Positions 23,090-36,708 are shown, numbered from the stretch's first letter. The stretch: DNA of 64,000 nt from Bimuria novae-zelandiae CBS 107.79 (GCA_010015655.1 ML976716.1:277471-341470); one strand, 5' to 3'. Numbers and translations: made by a program. The notes: generated by a model not told the origin, from the sequence alone.

Positions 23090-23314
23090 TGTCCGATTAT
23101 ATGGCCTCTATCTGTTGTGGATATGAGGCTGGAGCACTCTCTCTTTTATACTATTCTAAATAGGGCTAGCGCTGCAGCGGCACTTATTTAGAGCCTCGCA
23201 CACATCTACATTCTAGATACACATAGAACACGAACATTATTAATTAATTATCATATCTATTAAATTCTTATTATTGCATTATCTTAAAGTGACAGAACAC
23301 TATTAAATCTAATA
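23090..23314 (+). repeat. 5' LTR of Copia copy 2
   Basis: Starts TGTCCGATTATATGG; its end reads AAATCTAATA where the 3' LTR has AAATCTGACA. Heavily RIPed. Confidence 0.9.
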
Positions 23315-26300
23315 ATTAAGAGTCTTATTACCTCCGCTAAGCTAATTGCAATAGCCCTATCAACCCTTAGAGATCCTACAGTAATCCTAACCAACTACAC
23401 GAACTACACACTATAGCTAAACTAGCTAAAAACAAAATCCTAATTCCTAAAGGTCTAGAACATTATCAACCCAGCGCTGATAGATAAACCAAGATAGAAA
23501 CCCGCAATGCTAATACCTCCCGCAATAGGCAACTACCAGCCAAGCACGGCGTATATAACTACGAATCCGAATAATATGCTAACAATGCCCTCATATCTAT
23601 CGACGGCAGGCGCGAAAGCATACAAAGACGATAGTAATTATTACAAAGGACAGCTAGAAATATACAAGATCATAGATCGCGAATACTAAGAGAAACAGGT
23701 TAGCCTAAACTAAATAGTTATTATTATCTAATTAATAGTTTCTACGCATCTCTAGAACAACTACTACCTCTTAGATTAATTAATTAGGTAGTAGATTAAT
23801 AACCTTATAATTATAGTTAGGGTAGACCTGCAAGACGAATATAGACAATTAAGGGCAAGATACTAAAAAGCCCTTAAGCTAATAAGAATAGCTAGATTAT
23901 AGGCTACATGGCTATCTAAGTACGATCATGCAGCCACAGAAGCAAAGACTAATTAGGTCCTAAAGCTTTAAAGGCTAGACTTAGTCAAAGAAGATTTTAT
24001 AAAGGTAGTTGTCTATGTCGCACCTATGTAAGTAACGACCTTCTAGTAATATAGAAGCAAGGATGCAGCTATCTCACAAAAGCACATAATAAAGCTCTTC
24101 TAAGACTATATAATCCTGCAGCACCCGATTAAGGGTAAACAAAACGGCGCTTTTGCTACTGCAGGTTTATCTCTCGCTAACGGTGGTGAATCCACCTAGG
24201 CCATAGACAGGGACGCCTCTCTTGTGGATAAAGCAGCAACATTAAAATATCGGGGTAGACCTTGTAAACAACAAAATAATAGTTAACGTACTAGAGCCAA
24301 GCGGTCCGCAATTATAGATAATAAGCTAGTAATAACTAGTGGCCTTAAGTGCCCTGCTTATAAACAACGCTATAGTCTACAAGACTGCTTTTACGCTTTC
24401 CCAGACAAACAACTAGAATAGTTTAGGCCAAAGCCAAGCATGGTTGCCCTAATTAAGTTCAGGCTAGAGAATAACCCTACGCGTTAAGAAAGCCTAAGGA
24501 TAATAAAGAGGGCCAGATCACAGGCACCTATAATCAAATTATCGCATACTCCTACTCTAACTCGAATTACTAAGGCTAATAATAAGTAACTAGATAGACG
24601 CAAGATTACTAAAATCCTAGCGAGCTTTAACGCCGCATCTTTCTACACTAAATTAAACACATACCTATTACAATGCTTAGCTATACTCGATTTAGGCATA
24701 ACCTGCCATGTTTTTAACGACATCGATCGCTTTGTCTTATACTAGCCACCAGCGCTAGGAGACTTCATATAGGCAGGGAATACACAAATATAGATTAAAG
24801 GATACAAGAGCGTCTATCTTAACATACAAAGTGCAAGCAGCAATTAAATAATATAGCTAAATAATATAGCCTATTGCCCTAATTTGCTCTGCAACCTTAT
24901 ATTATTCTAATTACTCTAGAGGCAAGGCCTTTGGTAGGACATAAGGGTAGACCTAACAACTCTAAAGAGAAAAGACAATACTATGCTAGCAGAACTCTAA
25001 GAATTACATAGATAATAGGTGTTAGAACACAAAATAAGGCTAGTAGGTAGTATTTCTACTAATACTACGCACGCCACTCACAAGACTAACACACGCACTA
25101 AACAAAGACTATAAAAGGTAAACGCATAGACCTGGCACTAGCGATTAGGCTATCTAGGCCCTTAGGCCCTCAAACACCTCGTGTAGCAATCTAAGGGGGT
25201 AAGGATTAAAGGTCTCCCTACGGTAAAATATAACGCCTGCGGTAAAGCAAAACTAAAATAGCAAATACGCCGGCAAGCCAGGGAGCGAACTAAAGGCCCT
25301 GGCGAGCGAGTCGCAATAGACTTTCACGACTATAAAGTAGATAGCTTAACAAGAGAGAAGAGCTAAATGCTGATTACTAATTAATTCTTTAGCTTTGTAT
25401 AAGACTTCTACTTTAAGGATAACTGCCTAGCACGGTTAATTATTAAATTACTTAGCACTTTTGTACGGTTTATTGAAGTACAATACAACGTTACGGTGAA
25501 AGTAATTAAATCTAATAACGAGATCTTCTCTATTAAGGCTAATATTAAGAAGTGGTGCGCGACGTAAGGTATTAAGATTAAGCCTTTAGCACTAGATACT
25601 TAAGTATAAAATAGAGGAGTAGAACGCTTAGGGGGTGTAATTAAGGAGAAAGCGCGCGTAATGCGACTTAACTTTAATTTACTATAGTAGATATAGCCTA
25701 AGATCACGCGAGCCGTAGTCTACCTATATAATTAAACGCTAAACTACACTAACTAATAGCGATTTCTATATAAAGTGTTCTTTACAATAGTAGCCTTTCA
25801 GAACAGCATTGTTACCTAACTAAAGAAGCCTAATTAAGCTTACCTAAAAGCATATGGCTATAAAGCGTTTACGATAATCAACGACACAAAACGCAGTAAA
25901 AGTAGGCTTTAGAGGCTTGACCCTAAAGCATAGATTAGCTATCTTGTTAGCTATAAATTAACTAACATCTAGAGAATATAGATTCCCTCTCTAGCAAAGA
26001 CGATTAGTACTCGCGATGTAATATTTAATAAGGATACTATGTTCTTAGGCAAAACTAAAGACCTAATAGACAACCTTATGCATAGTATATTAGAAGAAAT
26101 AGTAGCCTAGGTGCGATTAGTAGAGTTACCTCCCTTACCTTAATAAGAGCATGCTACTGAGTCCTTCTTTAAGGATGAGATAATTAGTGAAGCGCTAGAG
26201 GAAGAGGCTCCTAAGTGTAGGCAAGACAGGAGAGCTAGGTATAAATATCTAACGCCTCTATTAATACTGCTACTAGTGACACTCCTTGCACAACTAATAG

Positions 26301-28162
26301 CAGGAGATAATTAAGCTATACTACTATAAATAGTGCAAACAGGACAGTTGCAAACAAGCCCATGGGCTGCAGCCTTTATGGCAGGCACTAAAGCTAGTAG
26401 CAGCGGCAAATACGAAGGTAAGACTCTTAATAAGGCGTAGCTTTGATAAATAATTATATTAGGTAAGAAGCCACATCGAAGTGTGCTTCTAGAGCTACCT
26501 ACATGCTGAAGCAAGCTTGAAGATCACCCTCTTTATAATATATAGAAGGAAGCAGAACGATCCTATCTATAGAGCTATAAGGAAATAAAGTCTTAGAGCG
26601 AGGGTGTAGTAGCTCTAGTAAAGGTAGTAGGCTATTAAATCCTTGACTGCATGTGGGTATATACCTATAAATTTAATAAATACTATCGATTACAGAAATG
26701 CAAAGCAAGGCTAGTGGTGCGAGGCGATTAATAGCGGCACCTTACCTCATAAGAAACCTACGCCGTAATACTTACAAGACAATTATTCTATATGCTTATA
26801 GTAATTGTAGCTCGTATTAACTTAGAGCTTATCTAACACGATGTTACTAACGCGTTTGTCCATGCAAAGCTGGATAGAGAAATCTACATGAGAATGTCTC
26901 GCGGCTACTCGCGAGCAGGCACAGTCCTTAAACTATATAAAGTACTATATGGACTGCGTATATCTCCACTGCTCTAGTAAAGAGAGTTTACATTAACGCT
27001 CCGTGATATTAGCTTTAAAATAGTGCCCCACGAGCCATGCTGCCTTATTAAGGACAGTATTATTATATTCTTCTATGTGGATGATCTTATTATTGCCTAT
27101 TAGAAGAATCACGAGCCTGCAGTAAAAGCAGCTATTAAAGAGATAAGAACTAAATTTACCCTTACTAGCGGGAAAGACCTGCAATAGTTTCTAAGAATTA
27201 AAATTATTAGGGACTGCTTAAATAAAAAGATCTGGCTTTTATAAGCATTATACGTTAACAAAATATCGCGCCTTATCGATCACCATAAGATTCGCTATAA
27301 TACCTTGATGGGTTTAATCGAATTACTTCTAAGAACAGGACTAGCTAGTAAGGGTAAGATTAATTAATACTAGCGTAAAGTCGGATTAATTCTCTATACT
27401 ATAGTTATAACTTGACTAGATATCGCCTTTGCAAGCTCCAGATTATCACGATTCTTATCTAACCTAAGTAAAGAGCACCAAGTAGCTACTAACTAAGTTC
27501 TCCTCTATCTTGCTAATACTAAATTACTAGGTCTTTAGCTTGGGGGTGCAGATACTTTAGAAGTAGTAAGCGACGCATCCTTTACTAATAATACACTTAA
27601 TCGCAAGAGTTCACAAGGATATGTTATTAAATTATTTGGCGGCCTAATTGCCTAGAAAGCAAGCAAGCAAGATACAGTTACTATATTAATAATAGAGGCC
27701 GAACTTCTAGCGCTTTCACAAGTAGCTAAGGAGGCTATCTTTACTTCACGATTACTCTAGGAGCTCTAGATCACTGTGAGCAATTGCCTAATTATAATTA
27801 ACTACGATAATTAATAGACTATTCGCCTTATCACTAAAGAAATCGCAAAGCTACAGACTAAGCTCCGCCATGTGGATATCCACAATTATTAGCTAAGACA
27901 AGAAGTTACACTTGGGACAATTAAGGTGGACTATTAACGCTCAGAGGACATGGTTATAGATAGACTTATAAAGGCCTTACTAGTGAATAAATGGAGCAAG
28001 TTTCTAAATAAGCTAGGACTTAAAGATATATTAGATAAGATTACTAATTAAGAGGTTGCCCTGCAGGATCTACAGTAGAGGATAGAGGCCTTTAAGTTAG
28101 AATAATAGATAGATAAATAATGCGAAGGTTCAGCTTGAGGATAAGCCCAAGCTAAGGGGGTG

Positions 28163-28387
28163 TGTCCGATTATATGGCCTCTATCTGTTGTGGATATGAG
28201 GCTGGAGCACTCTCTCTTTTGTACTATTCTAAATAGGGCTAGCGCTGCAGCGGCACTTATTTAGAGCCTCGCACACATCTACATTCCAGACACACACAGA
28301 ACACGAACATTATTAATTAATCATCACATCCATCAAATTCTCATCATTGCATTATCTCAAAGTGACAGAACACTATCAAATCTGACA
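28163..28387 (+). repeat. 3' LTR of Copia copy 2
   Basis: TGTCCGATT...AAATCTGACA, followed by ATAGT. Retains many CpA dinucleotides, unlike its partner. Confidence 0.9.
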
Positions 28388-28392
28388 ATAGT

Positions 28393-28936
28393 ACGTAAAT
28401 ATATACTTAAAAATAAGTTTAATTTTAGTAATTACGCTATAATAGCTATACTTACAAAGGCTATTAATACTATTATTAGCGCTTTTAACGCTTTTATTAT
28501 AACTTTTAAGGCGCTTTATTATAAGCTTTAGTAGTTATAATATTTTAATATACTTAGTAAATATAGCCTAATTAGTAATTAATAGCTTATTTGTCCGTAC
28601 GCAGTACAGGCAGCTACCTAATACAATGTCTTAAGACAGGTAATAATAGTTATGTAATACCGCACAGGCAAAGGCACAGACCATAGTTACCGTGCGCGAG
28701 CATTAATCCTTATAATCCCCTTTCCTCCGTACGTAGAATAGATAGACAAGACTTGAATACCAGACCCTTTTCTCACCCGTACCATCGTACAACTATCTAG
28801 CCCTATCATATCGCGATATGCTTGGCTTAGTATAGCCCATTCAGCATTATTAGATTTTATCTAAGGCTACGCATTAAGTAACTTATTATAATAACTAACT
28901 TTAAACGTATCCTTATTATAAATGTAGTAAATATAG
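28393..28936. other. Founder DNA between the Copia pair and the old Gypsy element
   Basis: RIPed except for about 28590-28850, a low-RIP patch with balanced composition and no open frame of note. Its origin is unknown; it may be another short solo element. Confidence 0.4.
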
Positions 28937-29097
28937 TGTAAGGGGCTAGGTGCTCAAGGAGCTAAAGGTGCTAAAAGAATACTTATAAATTTAATAAAAA
29001 GTCTAAAGTTAAGCTTTAGGCGTCGAAATTATATATCTAGGGTTTATATAACTAAGGGTTAAAAATCTAAGGTAATAACTAGGCGTAGTCTATTACA
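28937..29097 (-). repeat. 3' LTR of Gypsy-2
   Basis: 161 bp, TGTAAGGGG...CTATTACA, followed by the purine tract. Confidence 0.75.
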
Positions 29098-29149
29098 TAT
29101 CTCCCTTCCCTTTATTAGGGTAAAGAAAAATCTCTGTATATTATCTTAC

Positions 29150-29502
29150 TGTCACGGTAACCTCCTAGGCAACCTGACAGCCTAGACATAATATTAATAA
29201 TAGTACGTTAGTATATAGGCTTCTGCCTCCGAACTTATACTTCGGGAACTAAAGGTCTAATAGCCTTAGCCCTAAAGGTCTAATAGCCCAGACCCCGAAG
29301 CTTACTTCTGATTGGCTAGACACGACGCTAGCCATCTAGGTACTAGTACCTAGACTAAGCGAGATAGATAGATCCACGCTGGATAGGGGGAGAAGACCTT
29401 TTCTCCTTATCCAACGTCTTGTACCTATACGTTAACACCAAATAAGTATATTAATCTAGCCTACCTAGGCCTAGAACACCTCTGCTCGTTGCTCTCGTGA
29501 CA
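29150..29502. repeat. Solo LTR inside Gypsy-2
   Basis: 353 bp, TGTCACGGTAACC...CTCTCGTGACA, flanked by CTTAC (29145-29149 and 29503-29507). No internal domain. Only lightly RIPed. Left behind by LTR-LTR recombination of an otherwise absent family. Confidence 0.85.
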
Positions 29503-29725
29503 CTTACTATATAGCTTTGTAATTATTTTATTATTTACTTTTTACCTAGCTTCTAAACCATACTCTTTTATACTTTTTTTTTCTTAACTTCGTACACTAC
29601 AACGTCTTACTTTTAGCCTAGTCTTTTTTAACTTTATAATCTAATTCCTCTCCTTATTTTAATAAAATTGCTAGTCCTTTACGTAATACTTGCGTAATAA
29701 GGACTTTTAAGCGTTAAAAGCGTGC

Positions 29726-30160
29726 TGTTAAGATCCCAAAGGGGTAGCTGGTCCCTAAGGGGCTAAGGTTAGTTCTCGGGCAGGAATACTATAGTAGGAC
29801 GGGAAAGGGTCGTAGTAATAGCTTGCGCTTGTTACTAGGGCGTTAGTATTAAAAGTAGGTATAACATAATTAAATTAACAAGGTTGCTTATTCAGATCCA
29901 AACGATAGATTAATAAATAGGTTAAACACGATAATAGAAAACTATCCTCGTGTCCCTATATACATGACTCGTCCCACGAATCCCAGGTGTCCCAAGAATC
30001 CCAAAGTCCTATATGCCAAGATACTTCTGGGACGCCCGATACTTCTGGGACGCGTGACATGGTCACGTGATCTGTGGCTAAGTCAGGAACCTTGGCTGGT
30101 CGCACGGATAAGTGGCCATGCCCCGCCTCGCGTTATGTTAGGTCTTAATAGATCCTAACA
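29726..30160 (-). repeat. 3' LTR of Gypsy-1
   Basis: TGTTAAGATCCCAAAGG...GATCCTAACA. Contains repeated CTTCTGGGACG and an E-box-like GTCACGTGA (CACGTG at 30064-30069). The 64-codon frame inside it (29964-30158) recurs in the other LTR and is not thought to be a gene. Confidence 0.9.
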
Positions 30161-30263
30161 TCAGTCCCCTCCTCTAGACTTAATGTCCTTATAAGTTAAC
30201 TACCTACAAAGCTACTTTCTTAATCCGCCTGATACCGTTATTTGTAAGCCAATCGTCTTAAGT

Positions 30264-30790
30264 AAAATTACGTATTTGCTATAGTCGCCTGTTCGTACTG
30301 CGCTAAGAAGCAATTGCCCTATCAATTGTCGTCATTGCATTCGAAGTGCACAAATTGTGTTCGGTATAGTAATTAGAAGTGTGAGCCGGAGGATATTCCT
30401 TTGCCGGATTATTCGAAGATAGATGCCGAGTTGGAAAGGTTAGAAAAGTTAGAGGCTAAGGAGGAGGCAAAACTTTGGGTGGAAGAAGAGCTCGCTTATG
30501 CAGCGCTCCTGCGTGCTTGTCTAGCACGAGAGAAGATGGCGCGTCTGCGCGATTAGCATAAGAAATTGCGTTAGAAGGAATAAGAGTTATTTAATTGTGG
30601 GATGTCTATAGTGGATGAGTTGGAAGCCCTAGAGGCTCGTGAGGAGTTGGCGCAGGCAGCTGTGTTGGTTAATCTAGATGCCGCTTTAGGTGCTAAGGTG
30701 ATAGACTAGTCTGTTATCTAGTCTAAGCCTTCCTCTTCTGTTGCGTAGTATTTGTCTTTAGCATGGTTATGTCGTAAGTCTCTTTCCTTC
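30264..30790 (+). pseudogene. Antisense accessory ORF of Gypsy-1: Zn2Cys6-like cysteine array plus charged helix
   Basis: On the strand opposite gag-pol, between chromodomain and 3' LTR. The frame containing TGT 30290-30292 reads CSYCAKKQLPY, eight residues, then KCTNCVRYSN-stop-KCEP. Taking the Tyr as a mutated Cys and the stop as a mutated Gln, the spacing is CX2CX6CX8CX2CX6C, the spacing of fungal Zn(II)2Cys6 clusters. It continues with a highly charged Glu/Lys/Ala/Leu stretch (DAELERLEKLEAKEEAKLWV and onward), broken by TAG codons explicable as CAG/TGG changes. The start is not fixed. Expression and function unknown. Similar frames sit in the same place in Gypsy-3 and Gypsy-4. Confidence 0.6.
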
Positions 30791-33700
30791 TGAAACTTTC
30801 TCTTGTTATTCTAGTGTAGTAGTGGTAGTTGTGGATCTTATTTCGTACTTTTTTTAAGAGTTATTAGTAGTTCTTTCGGAGTTTGGATTCTAGTTCCTAT
30901 ATGTTTTCTAAATGTGGGTAGCCTTTCCACTTGACTAACTATTCTTGTAGGAACTTGTCGTCTTAGAAGTCTTCTCGTCCCACTTCCCTGTACCCTAGGA
31001 GTGTCTCGACTTCAAACTCGTTTTCTTCCTCTGGCTGGTGATAGAAGGTTATTTTAACTAGTGTTTCAGGGTCTGCGGGTTCGAGTTGGTCTATATGGAA
31101 CACCGGGTGTATTTTTGCGTCTGGCGGTAGTTCCAATCGGTAGTTAACTAGTGATACTTGTTTGATAATAAAAAATGGCCTGATCTTGACATAGTCCAGT
31201 TTCTTGTGCTTTTTCTTCTGGGTCCAAAGATTTTTCGTAAGCAGATATGCTTTATCCCCCTTTTTCAGCTAAGGTGCCGTTTTTCTTTTTCGGTTCGTGT
31301 AGGAAATGCTTTGCTATTAAGCTTTCTTAAGATTCTCTTAGAGTTATGCATATGTTTTCTTTATAGTTTCTGCTATGCTTATTACTTCCTCTGTTCTAAT
31401 TATTGTAGGAAGTGTTTAATTAAAGAGATATAAATATCTTTCGTAGTTTACATAAAAGGGTATAAATCCTATTACTATTAATATCTTGTTGTTGTATGCT
31501 AGTTGTGCCATAGGTAGTAAGGAAATCTAGTTATTTTTCTAGTTATTGCAGTAGATGCGTAGGTACGTTTTATGTTAGCCAACATCACAACTCTAGAATA
31601 TTCTACTATGTCGTCACACAGTCATGTGACCTTGCAGATCCAGAATCTTCTGGATACTCCACTTCATGTATATAGCCACTCTGACTTCTATCAGATAGGA
31701 ATCAACCCAGTTCGCCTCCTGCTGTGGTACGCACACATTTTAATAGTTTGATTCGTACGTTCTGTCTGTCCGTCGGTTTGTGGATAGTATGCTGTCGATA
31801 ATTTCCGTTTTATTCTAATAAGTGCTATTAGGGTTGTCCAATAGTTTAAGGTAAAGAGTTTGTCTCTATTACTAATAATTGTCTTTGGAATACCGTGGTG
31901 TCGTATAAGTTAGTCTAGGATAAGGAATGCGAGTTCCTTAGCCATAGTTATCTTCTAGCATGGTAGTAATTCTACGTATTTAGTAAATTAATAGATAATA
32001 TTTAGTATTGCGTTGTAAGTAATTCCGGTTACAGGATCTCTTAATTTCGATAGTCCTATAATAAAGTCTATAGCGATGTCTTCCTATAGTGCAATAGGTA
32101 TTTATATAGCTTACATTTCTCCGTACTTAAGGTGTGTTACATGTTTGTTACGCTAGTAATCTACATATTTGCAGATGTAGGTGGTTACTACTTCCTTAAT
32201 TCCCTTAAAGCTGTAGTTCCGCTGGATAAGTTCCATGGTTTTTCTAATCTTTAGGTGTCTATACACTAGGTTATTATAGTATTATCGTATAACTTCCTTT
32301 TGCAGTTCTCTGGGTACTTCTTATATTAGTATAAGGAGTTAGTTAAGTTTAGTAGTTAGTTCTAAAGAGCCATTAGGGTTTTTCTTTAGTATTATAGAGT
32401 ATGTCTTAACCTTTTCTCCTTTATTATTTATTCTGCTAAGAGCGTCTGCTCGTCCGTTTTCTTTACCTAGGGTGTATATAATTTTGAACTTGTATTATCC
32501 TAGCGTTTCTGACCATCTTGCTTATCGTTAAGTTAGTTCTTTCGTGGTTATAAAGCGTGTAAGATTTTTATAGTCCATAAAGATTATAAGTTTTAAGCAG
32601 CTGTGTGCGTAGATCCTTTAGTATTTAATAGCCTTTACTATCGCAAGTAGCTCTTTGTCGTGTACTTCGTACTATAATTCTTCCGATGTAAACTTGTGTG
32701 CGTAGTATACAACTGGGTGCTATTTGCCATTCTTCTCTTATTTCGCGCATGCTCCTACTGCCAAGTCGCTTACGTCTATTTTAATACGCAAAGGTTTATT
32801 ATCTTAGAAGTGTATAAGGACTAGTGGCGTAATACATGCTTATTATAGTGTTTAGAATACTTATTCGCATTCTTCTATCTAGTTAAAAGGTTTGTCTTTC
32901 TTCGTGAGGTTCGTAAGTAGTAGTGTAATTCTAGAGTAGTTCGTGATAAATTATCTATTAAATCTAGTAAATTTAAGGAAGGCTTATACTTCCTTAAGGT
33001 TAGTAGGTAACTTTTACTTTTTTACTTCCTTAATCTTCGAAGGGCTTACTTAGATACTTTTAGTGTTAATAACATGTCCTAGGAATTCTAGTTCTATAAC
33101 ATAGAATTTACACTTTTCTAGTTTTAGCTATAGGTTAGCGTTATTTAGCGCTTATAGTACCGTCTACACGTGTTACACATGATCTTTCTCCTATTCTAAG
33201 AATACTAGGATGTTTTCAAGGTAGGCAACTATAAATATATTAAGGTAGTTTTATAGTATATTATTAATTATTGCTTAGAATGTTGCTGGCGCGTTTGTGA
33301 GTCTAAAAGGCATAACTTGGTACTTAAATAGTCCGTATCTAGTTTAAAAGGCTATCTTCTACTCATCACCTGCTGATTTGTATAAGGTAGTATCCGTCTT
33401 GTAGGTCAAATTGCGTGAATATCTTGGCTCGTCCTAGCCTGTCTCGAGATTCTTGTATATTTAGTAGTAGGTATCTATTCTTAATTATTATATCGTTTAG
33501 TTTCCTGTAGTTAATGTATAGACGTTATATTCCATCCTTCTTTATAATAAATATTAGGGGTGACGCTACTGGCGATTCTAACTTACGTATCTATTATCTA
33601 TTAAGGGCTTTCTTTAGGAATTCGCGTGTCTATTAGAGTTCCTTTGCGCTCTATCCGTATAGTGGTCCAAAAGGCGGCGTTTTTCCTTCTTTAAGAATAA

Positions 33701-36268
33701 TGCGGTAATCTTAGTGTGTATGCTTAGGAAGGGCGTTTGCTCCTTTCTCTTCCTAAAATAAATAACTCTATTCTTTATATTTATTAAGGATATTAAGAGG
33801 TGTGCTGTTCTCTTTATACTTGCGCTTTATAACCTAGTAGTTCCTACTAGCGTCTGCTAAGTTAATTTCGCGTTTATCGACTTCTAGTCGCGAGACTATA
33901 TTATTAATAGTTCTCTTATCTACTATTATGCTTTATTAATGCGTAGGCTTTACTTATAATGCATAGTTGCAGCGCTTAAAGGATAGCTCTTTCTTTTCCT
34001 AGTTAACTATAGGGTTATGCTTCCTTAACTAGGGTAATCCTAAAATCACGTCGTGATTAGCTTCCTTAATAATGTTAAGGGTAATTAATTCCTAGTATCT
34101 ATAGATCGTAAGGGTAGTCTCGACCTTGTACTCGATTGTTACTTTGCCGGGCATTAGCTATCTATTCGCGATATAAATAGCATAGGGTATAGTCTTCTTA
34201 CGTTTGTAGAGTCCTGCTCTATTAAGTGCTTTTCTTAATATATAACTTTCCTGTACTCTTAAGTCTAGCATAGCTTTTATTTATGTTCCTTTAAGCTATA
34301 CTAGTAGCTTAATTAATGCCTAACTATTAGTGGCATTTACTTCCTTAAAGGCGTTTTCCCGCCTAAGCCTAGGTCTAAAAAAAGATATTTTCTTTTTGGC
34401 TGGCTTCGTGGGTTTAAGGCGTCCTTCGTTTTTCTTCTCCTAGGGCTACTGCTAGGCCTCTACTAGGAGAGCTTCACCGTCTTTTTCCTTTGTTACCGTT
34501 TTAATTCTAAGGGTCGTAGTCCCTTTTAGTATGCGATTAAACCTATACTTCCCTTTTTATTCTTTGTATTCCTTATAATTAGGGTGTAAGCATGTTTACT
34601 ATTTGTCTAATACACATTTCTTATTAACTAGTAGTAATATTACTTAGTTTAGTGCCTAGTTAAGATGTAAAAAGTATCGTGTTTCGCGTTTATCCTAAAG
34701 GTAAACGTCGTAATGGGCGATAGGGTAGTTAAACCACTCCTATCTACATTATTAGTATGTTCGGGGAAAGTAGCTATATTCCTTAGCTTAGTAATAAATA
34801 GTATATTAATCTTCTCCGTAGAGGGTCTATCGTATAGTCTTATGCGTAGGATTGCGGTGGTCTAGGTTATACTATAGTTCGTAGTTCGGGCTTTCGTTTA
34901 GGTACTTCTTCTTAGGGTCTTCGTGGGCGTAGCGGTGGTCCGCCATTTCTCGTACTACTTTACTAACTAGGTCGGGTTAGTAAGCATGGAAAAATGCTTC
35001 TGCGTAGTTTTATTGTTCTATCGCTGTAAACCCGAAGTCTCCTTCCCTTAGTTAGTGTTTTTCCAAGAAGTCAAAAACATTCGTCGTCTTACTGGTGACT
35101 GGTTTGCTCTAGCTAGGGTGAGGCGTAGGAGATCGAGGCATTGGTTCCTTCTCCTTTCCCTTTTCGTCCGAACCTTCGTATGCATCCTTGTAAAGTCGTA
35201 AATTAGGGGTCCTTAATTGCTCTAGTCCTTCGTCGTAGATATTAATTTGTTTAATAGCGTTTACTACCTGCTATTCTTCGTCGGTGGTTTCTTCCTTGTC
35301 GACGGTTAGTACGTTTAACTGTCTAGTGATCTTATTCTTAGATCTGCAGTTCCTGGCTATGTGGCCTAGTTTACCACATGTAAAGCATTTACGCGTCTCG
35401 GTCCCCTGTCGTTAGGTTCTATCTAAGATACGTTAATTAGGCTTTCGAAAGCCTATAGCCTTTCCTGTTCCCTTTTCTAGGTTGTTAAACTAAATATCTT
35501 CTATAGGTTAGGGTCCATAGTAGTTGCGTTGCTGGCGTCGAGGTGCTTTCGGTGGCGCTCTGTAGACTACAGGTGCCTATCGTCCGAAACTAGCGTTCCT
35601 TGGGTTCCTACGGAACTCTTCTTGCAAAGCAAACTATTCCCTATTAATATAAATAGTCTCTTTGTATAGTTCTTCTAAGGTCTCTATCTTTACACTACTA
35701 CGCAGAAGTTCCTCGCGCATATTACGTTTAAGGCCTTATTTATATATTATCTTAAGAGATTTATCCTCCTAGTCGAGTTGCACTACGTACTTGCGGAACT
35801 TGACCGTATATTTAGCTATAAATTAGTATTAGCGAACTGTTTAGATTGCTTGTCTAGCGATAGCTATTTTATTAGCAATTCTAAATATTTATTAAAGGCA
35901 TATTTTAAAGTTATTATAGTCTTTAATAATGTTAATTACATCGGCATGCTTGTTAATATACTCCTTATTTTCGTTATTATGGTCCATGTCTAAGTACTTA
36001 ACTAGGTAGGGACGGATCTATTCTTTAGCGCTTTCTTGTATATAGGTTACAGCAAAGATAACCTTCTTCTTATCTTTAAGGTCTTAATTCTAGTTGAAGA
36101 AATAGAGGTCTAGCTATAAGAGCCAGGTATCGAGAAGGGTATAATTACTATTATATAAGTTAGGTTTGTGTGCCTTATTCTTGCCATCCCCTATAGGGGT
36201 GACATGGTTATCCAAAGCTATAGAAGAGATAGGGGTCCTATTAGTATTTATATTAAGAGTGTTTAAGA

Positions 36269-36703
36269 TATTAAGATCCTAAAGGGGTAGCTAGTCCCTA
36301 AGGGGCTAAGGTTAGTTCTCGGGCAGGAATACTAGAGTAGGATAGAAAAGGGTCGTAGTAATAGCTTACGCTTGTCACTAGGGCATTAGTATTAAAGGTA
36401 GGTATAATATAATTAAATTAATAAGGTTACTTATTCAGATCTAAACGATAGATTAATAAACAGGTTAAACACGATAATAGAAGACTATCCTCGTGTCCCT
36501 ATATACATGACTCGTCCCACGAATCCCAGGTGTCCCAAGAATCCCAAAGTCCCATATGCCAAGATACTTCTGGGACGCCCGATACTTCTGGGACGCGTGA
36601 CATGGTCACGTGATCTGTGGCTGAGTCAGGAACCTTGGCTGGTCGCACGGATAAGTGGCCATGCCCCGCCTCGCGTCATGTTGGGTCTCAACGGATCCTA
36701 ACA
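36269..36703 (-). repeat. 5' LTR of Gypsy-1
   Basis: TATTAAGATCCTAAAGG...GATCCTAACA, CACGTG at 36607-36612. Differs from the partner mostly by C/T or G/A. Confidence 0.9.
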
Positions 36704-36708
36704 CGTGC

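Larger units (their letters stand above)
23090..28387 (+). mobile_element. Copia retrotransposon, copy 2 (plus strand), complete but RIPed
   Basis: LTRs at 23090-23314 and 28163-28387, flanked by ATAGT (23085-23089, 28388-28392). The purine tract AAGCTAAGGGGGTG precedes the right LTR. Gag begins near ATG 23507 (MLIPPAIGNYQPST). The protein then carries the same Copia Pol order as copy 1, with reverse transcriptase around 26890-27110 (LRISPLL, FYVDDLII) and RNase H near 27540-27860. Many TAG/TAA codons break it. Distinct target duplications show the two copies inserted independently rather than arising by inversion. Confidence 0.9.
29726..36703 (-). mobile_element. Gypsy-1, chromodomain-type LTR retrotransposon, complete, minus strand
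   Basis: Two 435-bp LTRs (29726-30160, 36269-36703) flanked by CGTGC (29721-29725, 36704-36708); total 6,978 bp. The purine tract (AGAGGAGGGG on the minus strand) adjoins the left LTR. Minus-strand order: gag with zinc knuckle CFTCGKLGHIARNC (35387-35346); protease; reverse transcriptase with YLENILVF (about 33223-33200); RNase H; integrase; and a C-terminal chromodomain around 30982-30916 (KFLQE, LVKWKGYPHLEN). Stops scatter through pol, yet the knuckle is intact, so the RIP load is moderate. It inserted into Gypsy-2. A plus-strand accessory frame lies between the chromodomain and the left LTR. Confidence 0.9.

Noticed and set aside
26993..27184. 63-codon minus-strand ORF in Copia copy 2
   Set aside because: It is the reverse complement of the reverse-transcriptase segment; the real coding strand here is plus.
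29964..36701. 64-codon plus-strand ORF present in both Gypsy-1 LTRs
   Set aside because: It is duplicated only because it lies in the LTR, lacks any motif, and overlaps repeated GGGAC boxes that look regulatory.
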